DNA from: Dichotomocladium elegans
Taxonomy: Eukaryota; Mucoromycota; Mucoromycetes; Mucorales; Lichtheimiaceae
Direction: 5' to 3'
DNA: 64,000 bases
Assembly (NCBI GenBank): GCA_025716815.1
Contig: JAIXMN010000022.1
Location: forward strand, 248,001-312,000
The translations under genes were made by a program, and so were the position numbers. Shown here in pieces: positions 1-13,532 of the stretch. The first letter of the stretch is position 1. Every line of letters begins with the position of its first letter. The notes beneath the pieces were generated by a model. It was not told where the DNA came from. It searched no databases and was given only the letters and a program-made list of their open reading frames with translations.

Positions 1-1206
1 TCTGGCTCCGAGTTTCTCGAGATGTTTGTTGGTGTTGGCCCATCTCGTGTGCGCGACCTTTTCTCGACGGCGAAAAAGAACGCTCCGTGCATGATCTTCA
101 TCGATGAAATTGATGCGATAGGAAAGGCGCGAGGTAAGGGCGGGCAGTTCGGCGGCAATGACGAGCGAGAGAGTACGTTGAATCAGCTACTGGTCGAGAT
201 GGATGGCTTTGGTACACATGAGCACGTGGTGGTGCTCGCGGGTACGAACCGTCCTGACGTGCTTGACCCGGCTCTCCTGCGGCCTGGCCGTTTCGACCGC
301 CATATTACCATAGACCGACCGGACATTAAAGGACGTGTGCAGATATTTAATGTCCATCTACGGAACATCAAGGTTGAGTCGGACCATTTGCACCAGCTAG
401 TAGAAAAACTCGCTGCATTGACGCCCGGGTTTGCGGGTGCAGACATCCACAACGTATGCAATGAGGCAGCATTGATTGCAGCACGAGATCGAAAGGATGC
501 CGTTACGGAAATTGATTTTGAGCGAGCGATAGAGCGTGTCATTGCAGGCATAGAGAAAAAGTCGCGCGTTCTATCTCCAGAGGAAAGAAAAACCGTTGCT
601 TACCATGAAGCTGGTCACGCCATTGCTGGATGGTTCTTGGAATACGCTGACCCGCTCCTCAAAGTGTCGATCATCCCACGAGGATCGGCTGCGCTGGGCT
701 ACGCACAGTATGTGCCGAAAGATCAGTATTTGTATTCTACAAAGCAACTCCTAGACCAGATGTGCATGGCACTCGGTGGACGTGTCTCAGAAGAACTCTT
801 CTTCGACAGCATCACGACAGGCGCTCAAAACGACCTGCAAAAGGTGACCAAGATGGCATATGCTCAGGTGGGTATGTATGGCATGAACGACAGAGTGGGC
901 CCGCTCTCCTACGGTGATCCGAGCGAAGAGCAGCGGTTCCAGAAGCCCTTTTCTGAGGCTACGGGCGAAATGATCGACGGCGAAGTGCGCAAGTTGGTTG
1001 CCATGGCCCACGAGCGGACCACCCTTCTTCTTACCGAGAAAAGGAACGAAATTACCAAAGTGGCTGAGTTGCTTCTCGCAAAGGAGGTCATTAGTCGGGA
1101 CGACATGGAGCGGCTTCTTGGAAAACGGCCCTTCCCGGATCGCCTTCCACATATAACTCCTGACAAAGACGAGAAGAATGATCCATCGTCAGAAGATAAT
1201 CTTTGA
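1..1206 (+). CDS. AFG3: Mitochondrial m-AAA protease AFG3-like, C-terminal part (5' end outside window)
   Basis: ATP-dependent zinc metalloprotease of the mitochondrial inner membrane that degrades misfolded membrane proteins and matures some precursors. The open frame enters from base 1, so the N-terminal membrane segments and Walker A lie outside the window. Visible in order: the pore-loop region ([13 protein letters not shown]), Walker B ([11 protein letters not shown]), the second region of homology ([20 protein letters not shown]), the AAA lid, then the M41 peptidase domain with the zinc motif HEAGH at about bases 604-618. The tail is acidic and lysine-rich ([14 protein letters not shown]). 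No intron is needed in this part. FtsH-type bacterial enzymes are excluded by the fungal context and the AFG3/YTA10-style sequence. Assignment to AFG3/YTA10 rather than YTA12 is likely but not proven without the N-terminus. Confidence 0.93.
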   Translation, partial: SGSEFLEMFVGVGPSRVRDLFSTAKKNAPCMIFIDEIDAIGKARGKGGQFGGNDERESTLNQLLVEMDGFGTHEHVVVLAGTNRPDVLDPALLRPGRFDRHITIDRPDIKGRVQIFNVHLRNIKVESDHLHQLVEKLAALTPGFAGADIHNVCNEAALIAARDRKDAVTEIDFERAIERVIAGIEKKSRVLSPEERKTVAYHEAGHAIAGWFLEYADPLLKVSIIPRGSAALGYAQYVPKDQYLYSTKQLLDQMCMALGGRVSEELFFDSITTGAQNDLQKVTKMAYAQVGMYGMNDRVGPLSYGDPSEEQRFQKPFSEATGEMIDGEVRKLVAMAHERTTLLLTEKRNEITKVAELLLAKEVISRDDMERLLGKRPFPDRLPHITPDKDEKNDPSSEDNL

Positions 1207-3181
1207 AAGAGAACTTTTTTTTGTTCTCTGTCTAATTCTAATTACAAAAAAAAAAAAAACTCTGCAAAGCATCAACTACATCTCAATCGTCAATCTTAAT
1301 GACGATAGCGTATCACAAAACATCTAGCAGCAATCCAATTGGATCCACGATAACTGTGCCGGAACGTTCATTTGAGTATGTATGAACGATAGAACATATA
1401 TACTGTAATTTGGCCGACCCATGTCTATAGATGCTGTCTTAATCGGTCGACCTCTTCATATACGGATTTACGTGATCCAATTCCAACGATTACTGGTCAG
1501 ATATGGGATCTCGCGTGTTCAGCATCCATAAAACATAGTTAGTGAAGATACGACAATAAAAATAGGTTTTGGACAAGAGGAAATAGAATTAATCAGATTT
1601 TAGTGTTTTCTCCCCTCTACAGGGCTTGCATTCTGTAGCATGCAGCCTTTATGATTCTTTATTTTATCTTTACCATTGGTAGCGCCTTGTCGCAAATGAG
1701 GAAGTATCTTTGTAGATGTGTTCCCATGCATATCACTGATCAAAGTGACACGGGTGTGCACATCTTTTATGTGAGGTTTGGACGTATTTATACATTCAAG
1801 GCTTGCTAGGAGCTGTATGAAATTCCAAGATAATATCTCAATAGATCAGTCCCCCCCCAACAAAGCGGGTTTGGAATGCTTATTCAATTACTACAACAAC
1901 AGGCATGACAATATATAAGACGACACTGGTGGTATTGTCAAGGAATATAGAAATCAGAGGGATGTCCGCACCGTTATCATGTAATGCCATGACTATATTG
2001 TATATTTCGGAAATGTGTTCATCCGAAGTTATAAGATGCCACAGACCCGCTTATGAGTTATTTACACTAGATATTGCGTAGGTCTTACAGTATCTAAACA
2101 GCACATACCAGCGGTCCATGCCGGAATGCGGCTTGATATTTAAAATGGTTCGAGTCAAATATACACATGGAAGCGCCTTGAGTAGATGCATTCATTGGAT
2201 ATGACCGATCTTATGTTTAGAAAAAAATGCGCACCGTGTGATGAACCGATAACAACTTATTTTCACCATATAGCATACACATAATTCTTTAACTAACAAT
2301 TCTGACTAAATAAAGAATAGACTAAAATGCATCAGACTTTTTTAGAGGGCATGCCATGGACGACACACATTAGTGGAGCACTTATTTAGTTCCGCTTGAG
2401 CGATGTCAAATGTTCAGTCTCTTAACTCTCAATTTTGAAGACTAGCAGATGCGATGATGCAACGTAAAACTTAATTAATTGCAAGTTTGCCATAAAGTGC
2501 GAGTTGTTCAGTGAGAGGTTTTAAAGTTTTTATGTTGTGAAGTTGCAATATCGATCGATGGCGGCGAGAGATAGTCTCCGGCTCTTGAGGCTTTAGTGTG
2601 TTCTGAAGAATTGGAAAACAGCATTCTGCTTTCTGTGCGTGGCTATAATAAAAAGAAATTAAAGAGCTTTATGTATCTAGTAACTAATCTCTTTGCTTCA
2701 GGTCCGCTTTACAGCTCACAGACGCAAAGCAAGAGCCATGTTCCTTTTTTTTCTTTCTAGTCCAATATGAAAAGATATATTGCATGATTTTAGAGAGGCA
2801 TTTCGATATGCATCCACAGCACCCACCTCAGAGCGATGGCTACCAATTTTAAAGAATTTCTACGGGGAATTGCTGGGGAGCCGATGCATCGTGAGCCTAA
2901 TTACCCCAATGATGCATATGGCGATGCACTTCCACTTTTCACTACGTAAACTATTTAGTACTTTCATTCATTTCCATCTTCCAAAAGCGCAACGATCATA
3001 TATGGATTTTAATTAAATATATTTTTTTCTTTCCCTTGGATTTTCAGGGGCTCCTCTCCATTCGGAGTCATGCGAACGTGGTTGGTGTTGCGATCATATT
3101 TATTTTGGAATGAACTGGATCGAAATGAGTGTCTACTTTCGCTTCTTTTAATTGTCCAGATCACTTTGTGAAAGGGGAATT
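1207..3181. other. AT-rich intergenic island without a supported gene
   Basis: Nearly 2 kb with no frame that looks coding. Codon texture is AT-rich and stop-rich, unlike the GC-richer exons on both sides. An A-run just after the protease stop (about 1245-1258) could be part of its 3' region. An ORF at 2780-3016 has no recognisable domain and is probably chance. The last few hundred bases presumably contain the promoter and 5' UTR of the Ras-GAP gene. Confidence 0.5.
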
Positions 3182-6100
3182 ATGAGCACCGTTGAAGCCG
3201 AGCGGCTTATTGTTGAAGGGCTCTTGGAGCGACTGACCAATGCTGTGAGAACCTTGGGGGAAGAGTTGTGTAACATAGCCAATGAATAACCGCGCGCTCA
3301 TTTGCGTACTGCAGCTGCCGTGTGGCCAGCATGACAGCATAATTCGATCCAGACTCATCCATCTTCTCCCACCCTCTATCTTGCAAGCGTAACTATTTCC
3401 CTCGTTCTACCTCCCTTTTAAATATCAATCATGCCATTGTCTAACTTAAACTCTTTGCGTCTGTTTATATCAGAGGTAAAAAGATGTAACCATTATTTCA
3501 TTTTGAAGCAGTCTCATCCTTTGTGACAATTAGTGGATGGCATCATCAGATTGGCTGGTTTTCGTATATCCACTGTCGTCAAAGTCATCATCGGGGCGCT
3601 CAATTCAATTAGCTCGTTGAAAGCAGTAAGTCACCATGGGTCTGAATGACCCCATAGCTCATTGCTCCGTAGTCAGATCCGGTTCCTATCACTACAGAAG
3701 TAGCCGAGTCTTCGCGCCAGAACGACTTGTTGGAGTCACGTTACTTCATATTATGCTTACTTTTGACGTGTCTCGAATGGTGGTATAGCGAGCAACATAA
3801 GGAAAAAAACAACGCTGAGAAAGAGTATATGCTTCAGGATGATGTCGTTATTGAGATTATCGCCACGGTGATGCCATATTTCAAACAACCGCCAAAATTT
3901 GCGGCCGCCTTCAACCGTCCCTCCATGGACAAGACAATTCGCATGGTCCGAAACAAGAGGTCCACAGTAGCGCTTGAATGGTTTTATGAAGTTTACGCAT
4001 GCCCGTTCTATAGCCAACACTGTCATGCAGGCGAGCACATTCTATGTACACGAAGCTATATTATCTCGTCAAAGATCATACATCGACTGAGCCAGGTGGT
4101 ATGGCCGTTCTTATTTAGCCGCATCCAAACAGCCCTGATGCTACTCACGAACAAGACCGCAAGCAGCGGCAATATCGGTACTTTGGAGGAAAGAGATATC
4201 CTCGGCGAAGTCCTGCTTCTGGGGAGCTGTAAACTGGACGCCAAGCGGCTTAGCAAGGTTATTCAAGGTATGTCACGATCAAATTGAACTTCATGGCGAT
4301 GAGTACGCAGTGCTCAAAATGGTTATATATATAGTCTTCAATGAGGTACTTCCGGCTATTCATGAAAATCTCCAAGTTTCGGTGAGCGTTGTTGCCTATC
4401 ACGCCATTTGGGAATGGATTGATGCATACAGCGACGAATTTGTCGACCTGTATGACCGGTGTGTTTCGCTCGACGGGGATCCTGCCAAGCTTTTTTTATA
4501 TTGCAGTTCTATCATCAAGAAGCGAGAGATCATGTGGCCCTTTCTGACATCTCTTATCCTCCTTTGCCCAGACATGCTCGCTGTCTCGCTTCAGACGACG
4601 GATCTCTCAAATACGAGCGACAGAAGAGATACGACGAACTCATCTGAGAGTTCTTGCTATTTTGCCTTTGTAAGGTTTTATCATCTGCGTCTAAAGCTCG
4701 GACTCTATGTTGATGAATGCTGAACGTAGACCGACTTTCTTATGACAATGCAAAACCTCAAATCACGCTGGGTACATGGACGGGTGGACTTCTCCATGAT
4801 CAGTGCCCTTGACGTCTGTCGAGCTGCGGCGTATCTGCACAAGCGTACTGAGACGCGCATTATCCATCAGATTATTCTGAAAGTGAAGCCTGATTTGAGG
4901 GACCAGCTCTTTAACTTGGACGGCGGACTGCTTCCTGACTTCACTACTGTGTCGATCAACGATCAAGGCTCCACTGTTCTTATCGATCGTTACGGCTTGA
5001 TGATCGAATGTTTTTCAACGCTGTACCACCTCAATCCGCACTATATTACCCATGACTTGTTCCCTTTATGTCTTTCGGACGAATCGCCCGTCTATTACAA
5101 GGTTACATTGTTGCGCGGGATACACGAGTCATCGAAATACATTGAGGAACTCGGTGTATTCAGAGAAGAGGACCGTCAATGGACCCCCGGGTCGGCTTAT
5201 TTTTACAGTATTGTATGCAAACCTTTGAGGGCATTATTCTTGAATTGCATGGCAGCAGTTGATATCGATGTTTCCGTGGGAAGTGGTGCTGATATCCCAA
5301 CAACAGACATCCATCCATCCATCGTAGCCGCGAGCAGCAGCAGCAGCAGTAGCAGTGATACGAAGGGTGCAATTGATTCGGCAGCAGGGACAGCGACAAC
5401 AGTAGGAACGCAAGCAGGAGCAAGGCCTCATGCGTTTATATCGAGGAAACGCGGAATAAATGAAGAGGTGCATCTTATCTGGGAGACATTACGGCTTTAC
5501 ACGAACGACCCGAAGCTCATGTTACTGGAAAGTAGCCAATCTTATTTTATTGAATCACCCGAAGAAAAAACATTACAAGAGCGGCTCATGAATTTTCTCA
5601 TTAGGGTGACGATCAGGACGGAACAACGCACAGTCGCAGCCTGCTTGCTGCAGTAACGCAATGCTTAAGGTTACCCAGCGCGGATGTGGTACATCAAGCC
5701 ACTGAATGCCTTCGAAAGCTGCATACTATTGAGTACGTCCCTTACTGGGGCTCAGGAGGACCGAGTACGATGATGGAAAACTACTGGTCTGTCTCGTCGT
5801 ATGGGACGCTGACTTTTGCGAAGATCATGCTCGATATCCCGTTGGAACAAGCAGATACGATGAACACCTTGCTCAGTGTCCTTCAGATCATCATGAAGGA
5901 ACGCATTACATTTTTGACATCCATGGACCAGGTGATTGATTTGGATTATATGCGCTGAGGCCCCCCCCAGCTTATTGGATCTGATTTTTTTTTTCAATGC
6001 TCACCCAGGAACAAGTTCTTGAGGGTTGGAACCCTTCGGACTACCTCCAAGCCACGATCGGACTCGAGGTGGCCCTCTTAGTCCTTCTGTGTTCTTCGGA

Positions 6101-9100
6101 TCAAGACGTTCTCGACAGGACATTTGAATGTTTCGGGCTTTTGTGTGTCGAGATCAAGCATCTATTTTGTAGCAATGATGATGGTGATAACGACAAGGTC
6201 AAACAGGGAGACCGCCGACGGACTTCAGCTGCACGCCTTCTCATCGAAAACTACCCGATTTACAAGGCGCTTTCGGAGCTACCAGCTAATAATGCGCTCG
6301 CAAGTCGTAAAGTCTATCAGCGACGCATATGGAGTCTTCTACGCATGATGCCTCATGACGCCCCAGGCCATTTGGTTGCCTGGAAAGAGGTCTACAAGCG
6401 ATGGAAACTGATGCACCTGGTCATACGAAGTCCGTGGGAAGGTGTACCTGCCATGTTTCCGTTAAATTCAGTCCAGGGTCTATCTGGGACCATGAATACC
6501 GCCGACACAGGCATCGGGACCGGGGGCGGGCATGGTAGCGGTAGCATGAGTGCTAACGGCAATGGCGGAGGCATCGGCGCTCACTTGCCTGTCCACTCGT
6601 TGAAGCTGATTGATCACCCTTACCAAAATGTCACCACATCGCAGGGATGGAGCCAACAATTTTCAAAGTACACCGAATGGAACAATTTTGCTTGCTTTTT
6701 GGCTTCCCTGTCAGGCGCCTGCAGCTCCCAAAGGCAGGAGGTGGGATCACCTCTATCGTCGCCATCACAATCCACGAATCAAGCAGAGGGCTTCATCAAA
6801 GATATGATCTCCTTGCTCTCATCACACGACATATTCATCCGCGAACGGTCCAAGGACGTGCTAAGTACAGAACTGGCGCGTGGAATGCGACCCGTTTTCT
6901 TAAAGCAGCTGTGTCAAGCCGTCAGTCGGGGTATGACGCCGACATCGAGTGCGCAATACGTCCTTCTGATAGAACAAACGATCGTGATACTGACGACGAT
7001 CACCGAGAACCTCTCCAATGAACCGGAGGTAGTCGATACTGACATGTTCTTGACCTTTTATGAGATAATCGATCATTGCGCAACGTTTCTGCTCTGCATG
7101 ACTGGGAGCTCGTCAATAACAGAGAATACTGTACGGCTGCGTTTACAGTTTGCACGGCTCTGTGAAGTTATTATGCAAAAGAACAGTTATCGCTCGATCA
7201 ACACGCTGCATGGAAAGTACAAGGTTCGGACAAAGCTCTTGGAGATTATTATCGAATGGACGACTAGTTTTGGGACCTATTTGGTAAATGATATTAGATG
7301 CGTAATGCAGATATGTATATATATGCTTACATTTTCACATCCCTTTTCCTTCTTATTATTATGCATGAAGAAGAATGGTCTGGAAGCATCCCGCAAGGAG
7401 GGAGGCGTGGCAGAAAGAAGCAGGACAAGACCATCATATTCAGTTAACAATCCTCAACAAAGGGATGGAAATATTAATTATGAGCTTGAGCACACTTGCA
7501 TCCGCGCAATGACATTATTGCTCTACGGGCTTCCTCTTCAGCCAGCATATTTCGATGTGACCCAAAATTTTGCTCAGCTGGCTGATCAGGGCCCAGACTA
7601 TCTAAGACTACAGGTATTTACGAGGTATTATGGATACTTTGTCCACCTGCTGCTTCATGTCGCTGTCTCGGTTGAGGATCCGGAGACTATCCTGGCCTCT
7701 GTAACGAACCGTAATGAGCCTGCAATTCCAGCAACCGCATCCTTAGGCTACTTGTTCACTCCGCACACTGTCAAAGTAGAATACGAAACATAATGCAAAA
7801 AGTAGGCGAACAGAATGCGCCAGCTAACTTGTGTCTTTGTGCTCTGCTATAGAGATGTATAGAAAAGCCTATTCAGACCAAGGAGTTTGCCTATCTTATC
7901 CAAAATCAGGTTGTTCACGGTCTCGCAAACTTGATTGCCGCAAATATAGACCTTGGTCTTCGGGTGTCTCTTCCCCTCTTGTACAATCCCATCACGGTCG
8001 TTCGGGTCGGTATGCTTGAAGCACTTGCCAACGCTTTCTATCAGAAGCCAAACTTCAAAGTATTATCCCCAACGGCTAGAATGGACCGCTACCAGCGAGT
8101 CTTGGATGCAAGTATTAAACCAGACATGGCCCCATGATTCTAAGCGACTCAATGATCCCTGATCCACAAAATAGATCGTGACAGATGAGACGAACAAGTT
8201 CAGCATTGCTATTCTCTTGTGTACCTCTTGCCCGGCTTCTAAAATTGATGCGGTCGCAAATGGGACCCTCTGCTGTCTAGGTGCGCGTAGAAAAATAACG
8301 CCCTTTCTCAGAGTCATTATTGCAAAGGAGGTTGATGAAACAGGTAAGCGTTGGAATATAATTATCAGAGCGATAACGATGCTCAATCACGGCATTTATA
8401 TACGACACAAACACACACAAAAAGAGAACGACAGCCAGCTATTTCGACGGACAACCGTTACAACGCATATATTATCCAGCATGGCAAAGAGATTCGGTGC
8501 CGAATACATTAAAGAGATATTAATGCCAGTGTTCCGCTTGCTTGCAACCAAATGCCTTCCCGAAGGTACATCCTACGAAGTCAATCCTGATAGGGCAAAT
8601 CCAGATGAAAATATCGAGGAAAACAGAAACAATGTGATGGCGCTGACCGACATGTTACTGACGGCGATCTGCGATTCTGCATCCAAAGCCCCACCGCAAG
8701 TATCATAGAACTACTGTAACCAATAAGATGATACCTACTGATATACACATCTGCATGTGTACTTCTTCTTCTTCCCCCCCCCCTCCCGCCTTCAGGATGA
8801 TCCGGATTATATGCCACATTATTGCTATTACGGTGGGCGAGCGATTTCCAAATGCGAAATATACAGCGGTTGGAGCCTTTATCTTTTTGCGATTCTTCTG
8901 TCCTGTCATTGTTTCGCCGGAGTCGCTCGACAGCACAATCACCAACGACGCGCAGATGTACCGTGGTTTTCTTTTAGCCGGGAAGCTCGTCCAGAACCTT
9001 GCCAATAACGTCCTGTTTGGGGCAAAAGAGCCCTACATGGTCCCTTTTAATGATTTCCTGACTTCTAACGCGTACCGCATCATGTGTTTCATGCGTGACC

Positions 9101-12100
9101 TTTCGGAGGGTCCTCTGAACAGCCAAGTAGAGCCCCTTCTCCACATGGAGGCGGATGATTTTGCTTTGTTGCATCATATCCTCATTGAAATGATGGACAA
9201 TATGTCCAGGATCCTGTGGACTAGCTGGACCGGGAAATCATCGAGTTCGAGCGCGTATCATGTCGACTTCCACAGCGTCAAGGTCCAGTTCGATCGGTTA
9301 GCCTATCACCTAGCGCGCTTGGGCACGCCAAAGGACTTGACCCCACCAAAGGGAAACGAAGGCGATTATTTTATACAGGGACGACCGCTGCGGTATTCAA
9401 ATAATCAATACATTGAGTTCATGCGACAAAATGGTGGCACGAGCATCCAAGAAATTGCCTCGCGACTCATGTTTTATGAGGGTGGCCGGAGCAAGGCTGG
9501 TCGGCCAGTGATGTACTTCATTCTGCGGCGCATGAAACTGGACCAGACAAGATACGAGTCCGTTCTATATTATGTATTTAAGGTATTCCATGGCCCAATT
9601 CGTGACTCGTTCCCCGAATTCATTAATATGTAAACATGTTTAGCTGCTGGAACAAGTCTCGGTTGAGCCCTTCGAACTGCTCCTCGACTATACCATGTTC
9701 GATGAAAAGAATAATAGATCATCAGACATAAGCTGGTTAAATCGCCTCATTGCATTGACGCCCTTTGAGATCTCTCATAACCTCGAGGTCGTCTATGGCT
9801 TCAATCCCAACTCTTGTTTATGCGCATGTTTAGATAAGGATTTGCCAAAGTCGGTCAGGAGCTTCCTCCAGCGAACGATTTTTGTGACGAGCGTTTCTGC
9901 CCTTCATCATTACATCAAACCTTCAGAGTTGAGTCTTCCCAAATTAGCAGGCAAGCGGGGGGGACAGGGGCGGGGGCCCCGGGGGCGGTGGAGAGCTGTG
10001 GGCACAGACTGCCTTTCTAAGGCTATATAAATCACACACTTGCTTTGAATACGTAGAGATACTGCAGGAACCGCCCTTGGTTCACCTGCACTCGCTCCAC
10101 CGAATAAGCCCTGCAGGTCGGCGGATTGCCATCACGCTGAAACTTGGCCGAAATCATGTCCAAATGATCACGACAAAGAAGCAAAAGATATCCGAGGGCG
10201 TGAGCTCAGTGCTGGTGGACGTTTTCGACATTATGTCTATCCATGATATCTGTCTCGGCTTAGCGTCTGATACTGAGACGGACTTCCGCTTCAAATACCA
10301 GCAAAAGACGGCACCTATCATATGCGTCACGCCATTTTCGAACGATGCATCCCGTTTTGTATTTGTAATTGACGACGCGCGCTGTACGTCGATATATAGA
10401 TGACTCATTTGTGTTTTCCTGTAGGTCTTGAAAAACATGAAAAGCCAATGCGAGGCATCCGAATCAGCTGCAAAGACGGATTATATCAAAAACGAATCAA
10501 GAATCATTCTTCCCGAAAGCGTGCCCGGAATCTTTACGAACGTGGCGTTGTTCAATATGTGTGTGCCTCTACCGGAACTTCGCGTGGTGTCCTACCGCCT
10601 TTTGTGTGCACTTGGGAGGTCCTTCGGATTTCGGATAGCAGACCAACTCATGGATGCCAAAGGTATGTCATCAGATAACTGTGGTTAGCTATCTGGCCAT
10701 CTCCACCCACGCACAGTTTTGCAAGACATCTGCATTCCGGGCAATGATCGTACGGCAGTCATTATTTTAAGCACAAAGCTGGCCATCACAGAAGACTACC
10801 AGACACTCGATGTCTGGCGCGAATGGTTTGTGGGTATGAGGCTTTCAGAGCCCGCAACCCAGTATTCGTGCATTGATTATATTGTCCCATGGATACCAAA
10901 CCTCGGCAAGATGTGCCAGCGCAACGGAGACGAGGCGATCATTGCCAAGTCTGTAGAGCTTCTTGACATGCTCGCGGAGATTACCTACAGCGCCTCAAGC
11001 ACTGTTCGCGAACTGTTGTTCAATAAGATCTGGGGCGGCATAGCCGCCGAGGTCGTGAATGGTAACTATCTTATTGATCTTGCGCTGGACGCATTGTTGC
11101 GGTACTCGGAGTCGCACGGCGGAATTGGATCGACGCATACGGAGGTAATGGCGGGTGCATTCGTGGGTATGTTCAATGCTGCTGTGTGCAACAAGGTTGT
11201 ATCGCGCCTGAACCGTCTTCTCAACGATACGGCTTTCAGCTGGCGCTCGTCGCTTGTCAACCACACCTCGTGGCGGATGATCATGATCCATCTTCGATTC
11301 ATTCTGATGGCTAACTTTGATTACCGTGGCCCATTGCGAAATTTTATCCCTGAGGTGGCGCATGCAATATCTCTGACTGCGGGCCTCGGCTCGACGCTGG
11401 AGCGGGAGACAGTGCATAGCTTGATGATCAATATGAAGCAATGCATCTGCGTTTCTGAGCCGCTCCAGAAGGAGGCACTGATTCGCATGCAACATCGGCT
11501 TGAGCTTACAGCGAATCGAAATACCCGATTGCTCTATGGCCTAACAAAGGACTGGGACGCATTCACATTCACCTTGGAAACCACATCAGACACAGTGGAC
11601 CGCGTCCCGCTCGGTTCGGTCGAGCAGATTGTGACTCGACTGCTCAAGGGCATCACGACCGCTGCGCCCACAGCCGGTAATATATATATATATATCTTTC
11701 CTATTCCAGCATTGGAGACATGATGATGCTGAATCCTCTTTTTTTTTTCCGCTGGATAGATATTGCCAACGCATGGCGCGCTCGATGGCTGAGCCTTGCG
11801 ACGAGTGTCGCCTTTCAACTCAACCCGGCCGTCCAGCAACGAGCGTTCATCGAGATTGGTTGTCTTGCAGGCGAAGGGATCGACGATGATCTGATTTATC
11901 AGATTCTGACGGCGCTCAGCGCGAGCCTGAAAGGCGGGTATCAGCAACTCACGCTGGCGATTGTCATTTGTCTGTGCAACACGGTCAGCAGCTTTCCGCC
12001 CCAGTCGCGGTATCTGACCCCGCTGTTCTGGGTGGCCATATCGCTCATTCAGATCGAGGGCGAGAACGACGAGAGTCTTTTGGGCGTATCGATGCAGCTG

Positions 12101-12950
12101 GCGATTGCCATTCTCCAAACGCTCGATGAACGCAAAGAGTTCAGCGGCCATTCGACCATGGCCGACACGCTCCTCGCGGCGCGGCGCGCCTGGCCAGGGC
12201 TCGGCGCGAAACTGGATGCGTTCTCGGGAGTGAACTTTGAAAGTTATTTCTCGTTTGCCATCGTGACCTTGTTCCTGAACGTAGCCTCCGCATCGCGCCA
12301 TAATAGCCTGATCGAGATGCGATCCAAATGTTTCCAGGCGATCGAAGAGTTTCTGAGGCTCGAACTGAAACTCGCAGGCAAGATCACTCCCCACGCGCTC
12401 GGGTACATTGCCGGAATCCTCGTCAAGAATCCGGGCTCGATGGACATCTCGCTCTTGGCCGAACAGGACAGGATGGTCCAGATCCTTTTCTTGGCACATC
12501 TCACGTACCAGCTCGATCTTCTCGACGGTGCCGACAACAGCAAGACGGCCTTGTATCAATTTCTCGCCGATGCAGCCCTCAAGATTCCCCAGGCGTTTGC
12601 GTTCATGCAAGTCTTCTCCGTCATCTTTTTAGCTAAAGAATGCAACGTTTTTCTGGGTTGCCATGACTAAATTGCGCCTCTCGTGTAGATATAACTCACT
12701 CGCCTCAAGAATGAACAGAGAGATCGCTACATCGAACGATCCGGAGCTTCTCAAGGCAATGGAGTCCATCATCATAGCCGCATGTGCTGAAAATCACTTT
12801 ATGGACAAGCGGAGATATCACAAAGCACTCAAGTATATCGTCGAGGAATTAGGATTCTGGACGTTAGGAGGAGGACACAACAGGCAAAGGCGAGGGTCCA
12901 TCAATCATATCGTCTTGACCATCGATATTGTTAATGCCATTATTACTTGA
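3182..12950 (+). CDS. NF1/IRA: Neurofibromin/IRA-type Ras GTPase-activating protein (multi-exon, with frame discontinuities)
   Basis: Stimulates GTP hydrolysis by Ras and so damps Ras-cAMP/MAPK signalling. About 18 exons can be chained from the start MSTVEAERLIVEGL to the stop at 12948-12950, giving roughly 2,800 residues, the length of animal neurofibromin. Supported introns include 3245-3314, 4670-4729, 5932-6008, 7284-7370, 7776-7852, 8344-8424, 8700-8795, 9583-9643, 9951-10056 (GC-AG) and 10359-10424; exons 2-4 are approximate. The GAP-related domain lies at about 8.4-9.6 kb. It has the arginine-finger region QLFRRTTV and the signature FLRFFCPVIVSP (from 8883). A Sec14-PH-like region (KLGRNHVQM) and the long HEAT-like C-terminal part (from 10.4 kb) follow and also match neurofibromin. 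Anomalies: the frame breaks near 5603, 8131 and 8173 and at the 8795/8797 junction, each of one base. It may be sequencing error or a decaying gene. Confidence 0.88.
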
Positions 12951-13532
12951 ACTTGGCAATATATATACTGAGAAAGAGAATCCCTCTGTTTTTTTTTTTA
13001 TTATGTGTCGGATCCACTAAATTTGTTGAGACTTGTGTTATTTCTACATAGACGTACCGTACATTCAGCCTTCTAGCGACCTCGGAGAACCATGTACTAT
13101 GTTTCAATTGTGCCCTTCCTGAGTATACGTATATATTATTATGGAACATGCAAACCAATGAAAATCTTTTGTCATGTCGCTCTTTTTATACCAACCTCGA
13201 GGTGCTTGGATTCAGTTTCTCGATTATTTGCCTACTTGCCCGCCGATGATCTTTACTTTTATAAACATGTCTATCGGCTGACAGTGCAGAACATTGGTGA
13301 GTGGCTATGGTCTGTCTCTATTTGTTAGGTCATGTCACGTTGTCATTCAGGTCCGGAGAAGGAGATCAGATTCGCGGCACGAGAGGCTCCGAACCTCGGC
13401 AGAAACAAAAAGCAGGGGCAGGTGTCATTCATTTATAGCTCCGATAGACGCTGCGTCAAATTGCAACCTAATTACAGTCGCTCCGTGACTCATCGATTTC
13501 CTCTCCGTCTTCCTCCACATACTCCACAAAAA
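12951..13532. other. Intergenic region between the Ras-GAP and GNAT genes
   Basis: About 580 bases without a convincing frame. A T-run near 12989-12998 follows the Ras-GAP stop. The last ~100 bases are C/T-rich (CCTCTCCGTCTTCCTCC), like a pyrimidine-rich fungal promoter or 5' UTR, just before the acetyltransferase start. Short ORFs here have no recognisable content. Confidence 0.5.

Noticed and set aside
5606..5616. An 11-nt GT..AG intron (GTGACGATCAG) to explain a frame shift in the Ras-GAP gene
   Set aside because: It would restore frame, but it is far shorter than any other intron in the window (about 43 nt or more). A missing base in the adjacent GGG run is simpler.
11534..12610. A 358-codon minus-strand ORF (MHERKRLGNLEGC...)
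   Set aside because: It lies antisense to two conserved Ras-GAP exons, which explain the open frame. The translation has no domain.
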